Source: Thalassobius vesicularis
GTDB lineage: Bacteria > Pseudomonadota > Alphaproteobacteria > Rhodobacterales > Rhodobacteraceae
DNA length: 64,000 nt
Reading direction: 5' to 3'
NCBI RefSeq assembly: GCF_004799325.1
Contig: NZ_SSMD01000002.1
Location: forward strand, 372,001 to 436,000
Below are positions 7,800 to 15,684 of the stretch, piece after piece (position 1 is the first letter of the stretch; every line of letters starts with the position of its first letter). A program made the position numbers and the translations under genes. A model generated the notes under the pieces. That model saw only the letters and a program-made list of their open reading frames with translations, had not been told where the DNA came from and ran no database searches.

Positions 7800-9071
7800 T
7801 CAGCCCTTGATCTTGTGGATCTTCATCATCTTCATGATGGTCTTTTCGTAGAACGGCTCGGACACACCGGTGCGGATCTTGCGCATGAAGTACCACTCGA
7901 ACGCCAGCTTCGCCCAGTGCACCCACTTGCCCTGCGAGGTCCAGTTGACGTTGCGCGGCGGGTTCTGCGGCATCGCCAGGAAGGCTGCCCCACGGTCGCC
8001 GAAATCGGCCAAGCACAGCGCGTTCCAGGTGGGCTGGTGGGTCGGTTCCTTGCCCTGCATGATCAGCGGCAGGTTATGCGCGGTCGCGGTGACCATGCTT
8101 TCGATCATGAAGCCGGTCTTCGGCACACCCGTCGGCACCGGCGTGGCCACCGGCGGCGCAATCGCGATGCACACCCCGATGCCAAAGATGTTGGGGTATT
8201 TCGGGTTGCGCTGGTAGGCGTCCGTCAGCACGAAACCACGCGGGTTCACCAGCCCCTCGATGCCACGCAGCGCGGGAATGCCCCGGAAGGCGGGCAGCAT
8301 CATCGAGTATTTGAACGGCAGCGCGTGCTGTTTCTTGTCGGTGCCGTCCTCGTTCACCTCGGTGACGTGAACGGTGCCTTCTTCGAACTTGTTGACCTTG
8401 GCGTTGGTGATCCACTGGATGTCGCGGTCGCGCATGATGCTTTCCAGCATCCCCTTGGTGTCGCCCACCCCGCCCAGGCCCAGATGCCCGACATAGGGTT
8501 CCGAGGTGACAAAGGTCATCGGCACCTTGTCGCGGATCTTGCGGCGGCGCAGGTCGGTGTCGATGGTCATCGCGTATTCATAGGCCGGGCCAAAGCACGA
8601 CGCGCCCTGCACGGCACCGATCACGATGGGGCCGGGATTGGCGCAGAACGCATCCCAATTGTCGCCCGACACCTCGGCGTGCTCGATATGGCAGACCGAG
8701 TTGGTGTATTTGTCCGGGCCGAACCCCTCGATCTCGTCAAAGGCCAGATCGGGGCCGGTGGCGATGATCAGGTAGTCATAGCGCACCTCGCGCCCGCTAT
8801 CGAGCGTGACGACCTGCGCAACCGGGTCCAGCTTGGCCGCGCCGTCACAGATGAACTCGATCCCGCGGCGCTTCATCACCGGGGCCAGATCGATCGTGAT
8901 GTCGTCTTTCTTGCGCCAGCCTACACCGGCCCACGGATTGGACGGGGTGAACTGGAAATAAGGCTTGTTCGAAATCACCGTCAGCTTGTCGGATTTCGAA
9001 ATCGTTTCCTTCAATTCATATGCCTGGATCGAGCCGCCAAGACCGGCACCCAGAACAACGATATCTGCCAT
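7800..9071 (-). CDS. sqr: Sulfide:quinone oxidoreductase
   Basis: A 423-residue flavoprotein that oxidises sulfide and reduces ubiquinone at the inner membrane. The FAD-binding GAGLGG is at residues 8-13. A second dinucleotide region (LIIATGPDLAF) and Cys residues at 127, 159 and 353 are visible; I recall the three essential cysteines of Rhodobacter capsulatus SQR at the same numbers, but this should be aligned. The C-terminus is basic and amphipathic (KTIMKMMKIHKIKG), as expected for membrane attachment. The start at 9071 has GGGAAGGGGACG upstream. It is divergent from leuA, with paired palindromes in the shared region. Confidence 0.88.
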   Translation of the reverse strand: MADIVVLGAGLGGSIQAYELKETISKSDKLTVISNKPYFQFTPSNPWAGVGWRKKDDITIDLAPVMKRRGIEFICDGAAKLDPVAQVVTLDSGREVRYDYLIIATGPDLAFDEIEGFGPDKYTNSVCHIEHAEVSGDNWDAFCANPGPIVIGAVQGASCFGPAYEYAMTIDTDLRRRKIRDKVPMTFVTSEPYVGHLGLGGVGDTKGMLESIMRDRDIQWITNAKVNKFEEGTVHVTEVNEDGTDKKQHALPFKYSMMLPAFRGIPALRGIEGLVNPRGFVLTDAYQRNPKYPNIFGIGVCIAIAPPVATPVPTGVPKTGFMIESMVTATAHNLPLIMQGKEPTHQPTWNALCLADFGDRGAAFLAMPQNPPRNVNWTSQGKWVHWAKLAFEWYFMRKIRTGVSEPFYEKTIMKMMKIHKIKG

Positions 9072-9145
9072 TGCGAACGTCCCCTTCCCTAAACGGGGCA
9101 ACACCCCGGTTGACCTAGGATCAAGTCTGCCGGAAACCGGGAACA

Positions 9146-9181
9146 CATTCATTGATGCATATCATTATCACGATATGAATG
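9146..9181. promoter_or_regulatory. Nested inverted repeats in the sqr-leuA intergenic region
   Basis: An outer repeat CATTCAT/ATGAATG (9146-9152, 9175-9181) encloses an inner repeat CATATC-N8-GATATG (9158-9163, 9172-9177). The arrangement looks like a dimeric repressor operator upstream of sqr. ArsR-type persulfide sensors (SqrR/BigR) control sqr in relatives, but no such regulator gene is adjacent, so assignment is inference. Confidence 0.35.
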
Positions 9182-9243
9182 ACCCGCATTTCCCCCGATA
9201 TTCTGCCTTTTCTTTTCGATTCTGGCCTGTATAAATCGAAGCC

Positions 9244-9333
9244 ATGAAGATTCAGGGCCATATCATCACCGTCGCAGACCGTCCCACCGGGGCGCTGTCG
9301 GCTGCTGCCCTGCTACTGCTAAGCCGCCTCTGA
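9244..9333 (+). CDS. leuL: leuA leader peptide
   Basis: A 29-codon reading frame lying 86 bases before leuA, ending with ALSAAALLLLSRL and a TGA. Four consecutive leucine codons include two CTA codons, which are rare in this GC-rich DNA; this is the hallmark of transcription-attenuation leaders for leucine synthesis. No ribosome site precedes the ATG, but a TATAAA box ends only 8 bases before it (9230-9235), so the transcript may begin at or next to the start codon and be translated leaderless. The stop codon lies inside the first strand of a 10-bp stem. Confidence 0.75.
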   Translation: MKIQGHIITVADRPTGALSAAALLLLSRL

Positions 9334-9385
9334 GCGTGCCACGGACTGGCGCGACCGCTCAGAGGATGTGCTTGTTTTCGCGCCA
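9327..9385 (+). promoter_or_regulatory. leuA attenuator stem-loops
   Basis: A perfect 10-bp stem pairs CCTCTGAGCG (9327-9336) with CGCTCAGAGG (9356-9365). The loop and downstream sequence can form a competing stem, TGGCGCG (9347-9353) with CGCGCCA (9379-9385). A weak T-rich run (TTGTTTT) follows at 9372-9378. A ribosome stalled at the leucine codons would mask the 5' strand. Which conformer terminates is not certain by eye. Confidence 0.6.
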
Positions 9386-9419
9386 CAGGCTTACGCAGAC
9401 TTAGACAAAGAGACCCGAT

Positions 9420-10997
9420 ATGACCGATACTTCCAAACAAGACCGCGTCTTGATTTTCGACACGACTCTTCGCGACGGCGAGCAATCCCCCGGCGCCACC
9501 ATGACCCACGACGAGAAGCTGGAGATCGCCGAGCTTCTGGACGAAATGGGCGTGGACATCATCGAGGCGGGCTTTCCCATCGCCTCCGAAGGTGACTTCA
9601 ATGCGGTCAAAGAGATCGCCGAGCGCTCGAAGAACTCCGTGATCTGCGGCCTCGCCCGCGCCAATTTCAAGGATATCGACCGCTGCTACGAGGCGGTGAA
9701 ACACGCGGCCAAGCCCCGGATTCACACCTTCATCGGCACCTCGCCGCTGCACCGCGCCATCCCGAACCTGACCATGGACGAGATGGCCGAGCGCATCCAC
9801 GAAACCGTGACCCACGCGCGCAACCTGTGCGACAACGTGCAATGGTCGCCGATGGACGCCACCCGGACCGAGCACGACTACCTGTGCCGCGTGATCGAGA
9901 TCGCCATCAAGGCCGGCGCCACCACGATCAACATCCCCGACACCGTCGGATACACCGCCCCGCGCGAATCCGCCGACCTGATCCGCATGTTGCTGGAACG
10001 CGTCCCCGGCGCCGACGAGGTGGTCTTTGCCACCCACTGCCATAACGACCTTGGCATGGCCACCGCCAACGCCCTGGCCGCGGTCGAGGCTGGCGCGCGC
10101 CAGATCGAATGCACCATCAACGGCCTGGGTGAACGCGCCGGCAACACCGCCCTCGAAGAGGTCGTGATGGCCCTGCGCGTGCGCAACGACATCATGCCCT
10201 ACCGCACCGGCATCGACACCACCAAGATCATGAACATCTCGCGCCGTGTTTCCAGCGTGTCTGGCTTTGCTGTGCAGTTCAACAAGGCCATCGTCGGCAA
10301 GAACGCCTTCCTGCACGAATCCGGCATCCACCAGGATGGCGTGCTGAAAAACATCGAGACCTTCGAAATCATGAAGGCCGCCGATATCGGCCTGCACGAA
10401 AAGAACATCGCCATGGGCAAGCACTCGGGCCGCGCTGCGCTGCGCTCGAAGATGCAGGAGCTTGGCTTCGATCTGGGTGAAAACCAGCTCAACGACGTGT
10501 TCGTGCGCTTCAAGGCGCTGGCCGACCGCAAGAAAGAGGTCTACGACGACGACCTCGTCGCACTGGTCCAGGACCAGGTCGGCCAGGACGAAGGCGACAC
10601 CCTCCAGCTCAAGCGCCTGCGCGTGATCTGCGGCACCGAAGGCCCGCAAGAGGCCGAGATGACCATGACCATCGACGGCAAGGACCACTCGATCGACGCC
10701 ACCGGCGACGGCCCCGTAGATGCGGCATTCAACTGCGTAAAGATGCTCTACCCGCACAAGGCGCGGCTGCAGCTGTACCAGGTGCACGCCGTCACCGAAG
10801 GCACCGACGCCCAGGCCACCGTCTCGGTCCGGATCGAGGAAGACGGCCGCATCGCCACCGGCTCTTCGGCGGATACTGACACAGTGGTCGCCAGCGTGAA
10901 GGCCTATATCAACGCGATCAACAGGCTGATCGTCCGGCGCCAAAAGACCGGCCCCGGCGAAGACCGGCGCGAGATCAACTACAAGGATCACCACTGA
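9420..10997 (+). CDS. leuA: 2-isopropylmalate synthase
   Basis: A 525-residue enzyme condensing acetyl-CoA with 2-ketoisovalerate, the first committed step of leucine synthesis. The TIM-barrel signature FDTTLRDGEQSPG is near residue 13, the metal-binding HCHND is near residue 208, and the GLGERAGNTALEE motif follows. The C-terminal LeuA dimer regulatory domain (from about residue 390) is complete, implying leucine feedback inhibition. The gene is preceded by a leucine leader peptide and attenuator and followed by a strong terminator, so it looks monocistronic. Confidence 0.97.
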   Translation: MTDTSKQDRVLIFDTTLRDGEQSPGATMTHDEKLEIAELLDEMGVDIIEAGFPIASEGDFNAVKEIAERSKNSVICGLARANFKDIDRCYEAVKHAAKPRIHTFIGTSPLHRAIPNLTMDEMAERIHETVTHARNLCDNVQWSPMDATRTEHDYLCRVIEIAIKAGATTINIPDTVGYTAPRESADLIRMLLERVPGADEVVFATHCHNDLGMATANALAAVEAGARQIECTINGLGERAGNTALEEVVMALRVRNDIMPYRTGIDTTKIMNISRRVSSVSGFAVQFNKAIVGKNAFLHESGIHQDGVLKNIETFEIMKAADIGLHEKNIAMGKHSGRAALRSKMQELGFDLGENQLNDVFVRFKALADRKKEVYDDDLVALVQDQVGQDEGDTLQLKRLRVICGTEGPQEAEMTMTIDGKDHSIDATGDGPVDAAFNCVKMLYPHKARLQLYQVHAVTEGTDAQATVSVRIEEDGRIATGSSADTDTVVASVKAYINAINRLIVRRQKTGPGEDRREINYKDHH

Positions 10998-11004
10998 TCC
11001 CCGA

Positions 11005-11032
11005 ACCCCCGGCCCCGCGCCGGGGGTTTTTC
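11005..11032 (+). terminator. leuA intrinsic terminator
   Basis: The stem AACCCCCGG/CCGGGGGTT with a short C/G loop is followed by a T run, 8 bases after the leuA stop. Confidence 0.85.
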
Positions 11033-11041
11033 GTTGCGCCG

Positions 11042-11153
11042 TTGGGGGCTTTGCCCCCAAACCCCCAGAGTATTTGAACCAGAAAGAAACCAGCTTCTTT
11101 TTGACTGAAATACTCTGGGGTGAATGCGCGCAGCGCAGAGGGGCAAAGCCCCT
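11042..11153. repeat. Dispersed intergenic element, copy B (three-hairpin composite)
   Basis: In order: hairpin TTGGGGGC-TTT-GCCCCCAA (11042-11060); a long inverted repeat with arms CCCCAGAGTATTT (11063-11075) and AAATACTCTGGGG (11108-11120) enclosing CAGAAAGAAACC and TTCTTTTTG; then hairpin AGGGGC-AAA-GCCCCT (11139-11153). Its reverse complement aligns along its length with copy C at 15.1 kb. It lies between convergent genes leuA and the DUF4175 gene. Confidence 0.85.
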
Positions 11154-11166
11154 TTTCCGTTGCGGA

Positions 11167-13722
11167 TCAGAACCGGTCCAGCAGGCGGCGCAGGTAGTCC
11201 AGCTCTTCCGTCGGGCGATCACCTTCGCCGCTGCGGCGCCGGATTTCGTCCAGTAGCTCGCGCGCGCGGCGGTAGACGTCTTCGCCTTGCAGCAGATTCT
11301 GGTCGCTGCCGACATCACCGCCCCGCGCACCCGGTGTGCGGCCCAGCGGATCGCGCGAGTTGGCCTGAGCATTGCCGTTTTCCTGCCCTTCGCCGCCGCG
11401 TTGACGGCGGCCGGCCTCGGCCATCGCCTCGCCCAGATTACGGAGCCCTTCGCGCATCGCTTCCATGGCTTCGGACTGCTTGTCTATGGCGCCGGCCAGA
11501 TCGTCCTGGCGCAGCGCCTCTTCGGCGCCTTCCATCGCGCGCTCGGCCTGTTTGAGGGACTCGCGGGCCGCTTCACCGCCTTCGGTGCCTGCGCCCGGCA
11601 GGCGGCCGCGTTGGCGTTCCAGCTCTTGCCGCAGGGTCTGCTGTTGTTCGGCTAGACCGCCCTGCCCCTGACCTTCACCTTCGGCCTCGCCCGAGCCTTG
11701 TCCCTGCCCCTGACCTTCGTGGCTTTGGCCGCGACCCATGCCGCCGTTACGGCCTTCGTTGCCTTGCGACTGGCCGGAATTGGCACCGGGGTTGAACCGT
11801 TCCTGCAAGTCGCGGAACGCGCGGTCGGACAGGCCCTGCTGATCGCGCAGCGTCTGGCCGAGATCCTCCATCGCCTGATCGCCCGGGTTTTGGCCCTGCC
11901 CGCCCTGCTGGGCCATCTGCATATTTTCCATCATTTCCTGGAACTGGCGCATGGCTTCTTGCGCCTCGGCCATGCGGCCCTGTTCGATCAGCTCCTGGAT
12001 GCGGTCCATCATGCGTTGCAGGTCGTCCATGCTCATCTGCATGGAGTCGTCGGGCATCTGCATGCCATCGTCCATTTGTTCCTGATCGCGTTGCGCCTGG
12101 CGGGATTTCTGGCGCAGGTAGTCCTGCGTGGCGTCGCGCAATTCCTGCATCAGGCGGGCGATCTCCTCCTCGGAGGCGCCGTTCTTCATCGCCTCGCTCA
12201 GACGTTCCTGGGCGCGTTTCATCCGCTCCATCGCGTCGTCCAGATCGCCGTCTTCCAGCTTCAGGGCCAGCTCCCACAGGGCGGCGGCCAACTCGTCGCG
12301 CTGCTCGTCGGTCATCGTTGGGCCGTAGCCCTCGAGACGGCGCAGGATGACGCGCAATTGCAGGTAATCCGCCTCGTCGGGAAAAAGTTGCGCCTCGGGC
12401 CGCCATGAAATCGCGCGCATCACCTGCGCAATCCGGGGCGCGTTGGCGCGGGTCCACAGCAGGTCGCGCCGCAACTCGATCAGGGCGGCGGCCAGCGGGT
12501 CGAAAAAGCGCCGCGCGGGCAAGGGCATGACCACCGGATCGCCAATGCCGGTTTGCCCGGCGGCATCGGTCACGAAGAACTCGAAACTCACGGGCAGATG
12601 CGCCCAAGGGTGCTGCGAGAAATCCTCGATCAGCTGCTCGGTAAACTCGGCCCGGCTGCCCGAGATCGGCAGCGGCAGATCCATCGTGATCGCGGGGCGC
12701 GGTTCCGGCTCGGCGGTCAAACCATAGCGGCGATCCAGGCTGGCCATGTCCAGGCTGATGCGGACGCTGCCGCCGGTCACGCCGTAATCATCGGCGGCCG
12801 TAAAGGGCAGGCTCATGCGGCCATCGACATTGGTTTCCGCCTCGCCCGCGATCGCCACCATCGGCGGCAGGTCCGGCATTAGCGCCACGGTCCAACTGCG
12901 GCCGCCGTCGCCTTCGATGGCCAGACGCCCGGATTGGGCGACCGTGAAATCCTGTGCGGGTTCCGAGGCAGGCGGCACCTGCCCCACCCGGCCCGAGACC
13001 GTCTCGGCCAGCGTCAGCGCCCCCAGCTCGCCGTAAAATCGCAGGGTGACGCGGCTGCCTTGCGGGATTTCCAATTGATCGGGCTGATCGGCCAGATACA
13101 GAACCGGCAGGCCAGTATAGGCGGGCGGCTCGATCCAGCCCTCCCACGCGGGACCAGCGGCCAGGCTGCCCTTACCCCCCGGCCCCATGCCGGTGACCGA
13201 TCCGACCTTGTTCAACGTGCCGAACAGCAGTGCCACCGACAGCCCCAACATCGCCACATATCGCAGCGCGAACGGGTCGCGGCGGGTCAGCCTCAGGTCC
13301 GGCTCGACGGGTTTGGCCTGTTCCGCACGCGCCGCCATCCGCGCCTGATGCACCTGCCACAACTGGGCCGAGGCGCTGTCACCCGCCCCGATCGCCTGCG
13401 TGTCCATCATGCTGCGGATCGGCCGTCCCGTCAGCGCGGCATCCAACCTGTCCAACGCCTCGGCCTGTCGCGGAAACCGGAATGCCAGCGCGCCCCGCAA
13501 ACCAAAGCCCAGCACCGCCAGCGCGAAAACCACGCCCAGGCCCCAGACCACCTCGACCGAGAGGTGATCCTGCACGCCCATCATCAGCAAGCCCACGGCC
13601 AGCATGACCACCGACCAGACCGGCCAGAAGGCATGCGTCACCCGCTCGGCAATCATCCCCGCCCAGGTCAGGCGAAGCGGCCAGCGGATTTTCCTCAGAA
13701 CTCTGCGATTTGCGTCAGACAT
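11167..13722 (-). CDS. DUF4175 / TIGR02302 family low-complexity membrane protein
   Basis: An 851-residue protein of a family known mainly from alphaproteobacteria and named for its low complexity. Three hydrophobic segments lie near the N-terminus (about residues 25-50, 55-80 and 145-165); the long remainder is probably periplasmic. The middle region is helical and M/Q/E-rich. It is followed by a G/Q-rich stretch of GQGQ and EGQG runs (about residues 630-720) and a charged tail. The function is unknown; a cell-envelope role is a guess. ATG at 13722 was preferred to a TTG two codons earlier. It follows lysA by 33 bases and is probably cotranscribed with it. Confidence 0.85.
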   Translation of the reverse strand: MSDANRRVLRKIRWPLRLTWAGMIAERVTHAFWPVWSVVMLAVGLLMMGVQDHLSVEVVWGLGVVFALAVLGFGLRGALAFRFPRQAEALDRLDAALTGRPIRSMMDTQAIGAGDSASAQLWQVHQARMAARAEQAKPVEPDLRLTRRDPFALRYVAMLGLSVALLFGTLNKVGSVTGMGPGGKGSLAAGPAWEGWIEPPAYTGLPVLYLADQPDQLEIPQGSRVTLRFYGELGALTLAETVSGRVGQVPPASEPAQDFTVAQSGRLAIEGDGGRSWTVALMPDLPPMVAIAGEAETNVDGRMSLPFTAADDYGVTGGSVRISLDMASLDRRYGLTAEPEPRPAITMDLPLPISGSRAEFTEQLIEDFSQHPWAHLPVSFEFFVTDAAGQTGIGDPVVMPLPARRFFDPLAAALIELRRDLLWTRANAPRIAQVMRAISWRPEAQLFPDEADYLQLRVILRRLEGYGPTMTDEQRDELAAALWELALKLEDGDLDDAMERMKRAQERLSEAMKNGASEEEIARLMQELRDATQDYLRQKSRQAQRDQEQMDDGMQMPDDSMQMSMDDLQRMMDRIQELIEQGRMAEAQEAMRQFQEMMENMQMAQQGGQGQNPGDQAMEDLGQTLRDQQGLSDRAFRDLQERFNPGANSGQSQGNEGRNGGMGRGQSHEGQGQGQGSGEAEGEGQGQGGLAEQQQTLRQELERQRGRLPGAGTEGGEAARESLKQAERAMEGAEEALRQDDLAGAIDKQSEAMEAMREGLRNLGEAMAEAGRRQRGGEGQENGNAQANSRDPLGRTPGARGGDVGSDQNLLQGEDVYRRARELLDEIRRRSGEGDRPTEELDYLRRLLDRF

Positions 13723-13755
13723 ACCCAATCCAGAGGGCCCGACGCAGGGATCACG

Positions 13756-15021
13756 TCAGAGCCATTCCGGAATGCTATCGCGGTTTATGATTTCGTCAAA
13801 GCTCGGACGCGCCCGGATGACGGCGAATTGATCCCCGTTGACCAGCACTTCGGGCACCAGCGGGCGGGTGTTGTATTCGCTGGCCATCACCGCGCCATAG
13901 GCCCCGGCCGAGCGGAAGGCGACCAGATCGCCCTCGACCAGCGGCGGCATCACGCGCTGCTTGGCAAAGGTGTCGCCGGATTCGCAGACCGGCCCGACGA
14001 TGTCGATGGGGGCCTGCTCGACCCCGGTTTCGGGCTCGACCACCGGGATGATATCGTGATGGGCGTCGTACATCGCCGGACGCACCAGATCGTTCATCGC
14101 CGCATCCAGAATCAGGAAATTGCGCCCCTCACCGGATTTCACATAGACGACTTCCGAGACCAGAATCCCCGCATTGCCCGCGATCAGGCGCCCCGGCTCG
14201 ATCTCGACCTCAACGCCCAGATGGCCGACTTCTTCGCGGATCACCTCGCCCCATTGCAGCGGCAGCGGCGGCGCCTCGTTCGAGCGGGTGTAGGGAATGC
14301 CCAGACCGCCGCCCAGATCCAGACGGCGAATGTCATGGCCATCGGCGCGCAGCACCTCGGTCAACTCGGCCACCTTGCGATAGGCCATGCGGAACGGCTC
14401 CAGATCGGTCAGCTGGCTGCCGATATGCACGTCGATGCCGACCACATCCAGACCGGGCAGACGAGCGGCATGGGCATACACCTCGCGCGCACGGGCGATC
14501 GGGATGCCAAACTTGTTTTCGGACTTGCCGGTGGCAATCTTGGCATGGGTCTTGGCGTCCACATCCGGGTTCACCCGCACGGTCACGGGCGCGCGCAGCC
14601 CCAGCGACAGGGCAACCTCGTTCAGGCGCTCCATCTCCGGCTCGGATTCCAGGTTGAACTGGCGAATCCCGCCCAGCAACGCGGCGCGCATCTCCTCGCG
14701 GGTTTTACCAACGCCGGAGAAAACGATCTTATCCCCCGGCACACCGGCGGCCTTGGCACGAGCATATTCACCGCCCGAGACCACATCCATTCCCGCCCCG
14801 GCCTGCGCCAGCGTCTTCAGGATCGCCTGGTTGCTGGCGGCCTTCATCGCAAAACAGACGACATGGTCCAGCCCCTTCAGCGCCTCGTCAAACAGGCGGA
14901 AGTGGCGCAGCAGGGTGGCCGTGGAATAGACATAGACGGGCGAGCCAACCGCCGCCACGATCTCGGCCACCGGCACGCCCTCTGCATGAAGTGCGCCGTC
15001 CTTGTACAGAAAATGGTCCAT
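13756..15021 (-). CDS. lysA: Diaminopimelate decarboxylase
   Basis: A 421-residue PLP enzyme producing lysine from meso-diaminopimelate. The PLP lysine lies in VCFAMKAASN (about residue 55), the phosphate-binding GGGLGIPY lies mid-protein, and the active-site CESGDTF is near residue 340. Length and motif order are normal for type III-fold decarboxylases. It is transcribed away from the argH operon after an intergenic repeat element, so it probably has its own promoter, and it leads into the DUF4175 gene. Confidence 0.97.
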   Translation of the reverse strand: MDHFLYKDGALHAEGVPVAEIVAAVGSPVYVYSTATLLRHFRLFDEALKGLDHVVCFAMKAASNQAILKTLAQAGAGMDVVSGGEYARAKAAGVPGDKIVFSGVGKTREEMRAALLGGIRQFNLESEPEMERLNEVALSLGLRAPVTVRVNPDVDAKTHAKIATGKSENKFGIPIARAREVYAHAARLPGLDVVGIDVHIGSQLTDLEPFRMAYRKVAELTEVLRADGHDIRRLDLGGGLGIPYTRSNEAPPLPLQWGEVIREEVGHLGVEVEIEPGRLIAGNAGILVSEVVYVKSGEGRNFLILDAAMNDLVRPAMYDAHHDIIPVVEPETGVEQAPIDIVGPVCESGDTFAKQRVMPPLVEGDLVAFRSAGAYGAVMASEYNTRPLVPEVLVNGDQFAVIRARPSFDEIINRDSIPEWL

Positions 15022-15085
15022 TCGTCCGCCCTTTGCTGATTGACAGGCGTCATACCAGACTGGCCGCCCATTTCAACGGGCCAAA

Positions 15086-15207
15086 AGGGGCCCTGCCCCT
15101 CTGCGCCTGCGGCGCATTCACCCCGGAGTATTTCGCTCAGAAAGAAACCAAAAGCTGCTTGCTTCTTTCTGATTGGAAATACTCCGGGGTTTGGGGCGGA
15201 GCCCCAA
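15086..15207. repeat. Dispersed intergenic element, copy C (three-hairpin composite)
   Basis: In order: hairpin AGGGGC-CCT-GCCCCT (15086-15100); the segment CTGCGCCTGCGGCGCATTCA; a long inverted repeat CCCCGGAGTATTT (15121-15133) / AAATACTCCGGGG (15177-15189) enclosing CAGAAAGAAACC and GCTTCTTTCTG; hairpin TTGGGGC-GGA-GCCCCAA (15191-15207). It is the same architecture as copy B in opposite orientation. It sits downstream of the DUF2834 gene and upstream of lysA. Confidence 0.85.
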
Positions 15208-15223
15208 GATATCGAACACCGGA

Positions 15224-15538
15224 TCAAACCGGGCGTGTGCGCAGAAACAGGTAGAGCGGCAGGCCACAACTGACCCCGATCAGCAGGGTCGCGGGAATGG
15301 CCCAAAGCGCCTGCCAGTTGCGGCGGGTAAAGACCTCGGCCAGGATCCAGAGGATGAGGGCGATGGCCGAGACCAGCAGATCGCGCAACAGGCCGGTGGC
15401 GGCGGCGTTCGTCTGCCAGGCGTCCAGAAGGCCGGGCACGGACAGACCGTTTTCAAATAGCCACGGCAGCAAATGCCACATTGGCCAGACCGCGCCCAGC
15501 ACGGCCAGCGCCAGATATGACATCCGCAGCAGCGACAT
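15224..15538 (-). CDS. DUF2834-like small membrane protein
   Basis: A 104-residue protein with three predicted membrane helices (about residues 5-27, 50-70 and 77-98) and short charged loops, consistent with DUF2834. The function is unknown. Its ATG shares one base with the stop of the upstream lipoprotein gene (TGATG), so it should be translationally coupled within the argH operon. A repeat element with hairpins follows and may terminate the operon. Confidence 0.7.
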   Translation of the reverse strand: MSLLRMSYLALAVLGAVWPMWHLLPWLFENGLSVPGLLDAWQTNAAATGLLRDLLVSAIALILWILAEVFTRRNWQALWAIPATLLIGVSCGLPLYLFLRTRPV

Positions 15539-15684
15539 CAGAAAGTCTTGCTGATCCCCGCCCGGGCGGAGCCCGAGATGGTGATGCCGGTTTTCACCGG
15601 CTCATCCTTGGGTGGGGTCGGCGCGCCGTCCGCCCCGCAGGCAGCCAGCAGGGTCAGGATCATCAGCGCAGCCAGGGGTTTCAT
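15538..15684 (-). CDS. Small LptM-like lipoprotein
   Basis: A 48-residue protein with a signal peptide and lipobox LLAAC (Cys16). The sequence immediately after the cysteine, [10 protein letters not shown], resembles the CGxKGPLxxP motif of LptM/YifL lipoproteins, which in E. coli help assemble the LPS translocon LptDE and lie near dapF. Here it sits between argH (ATGA overlap of 4 bases) and the DUF2834 gene (TGATG), close to lysA, a similar amino-acid-gene context. Family assignment rests on the short motif and context. Confidence 0.65.
   Translation of the reverse strand: MKPLAALMILTLLAACGADGAPTPPKDEPVKTGITISGSARAGISKTF

Noticed and set aside
12934-15039. A 701-codon plus-strand frame over DUF4175 and lysA
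   Set aside because: It spans two well-supported minus-strand genes and has Arg/His/Gln-rich composition without recognisable motifs.
11042-15207. Composite elements as insertion sequences or MITEs
   Set aside because: No transposase, no target-site duplication and no long terminal inverted repeats can be seen; they are reported as repeats of unknown origin.
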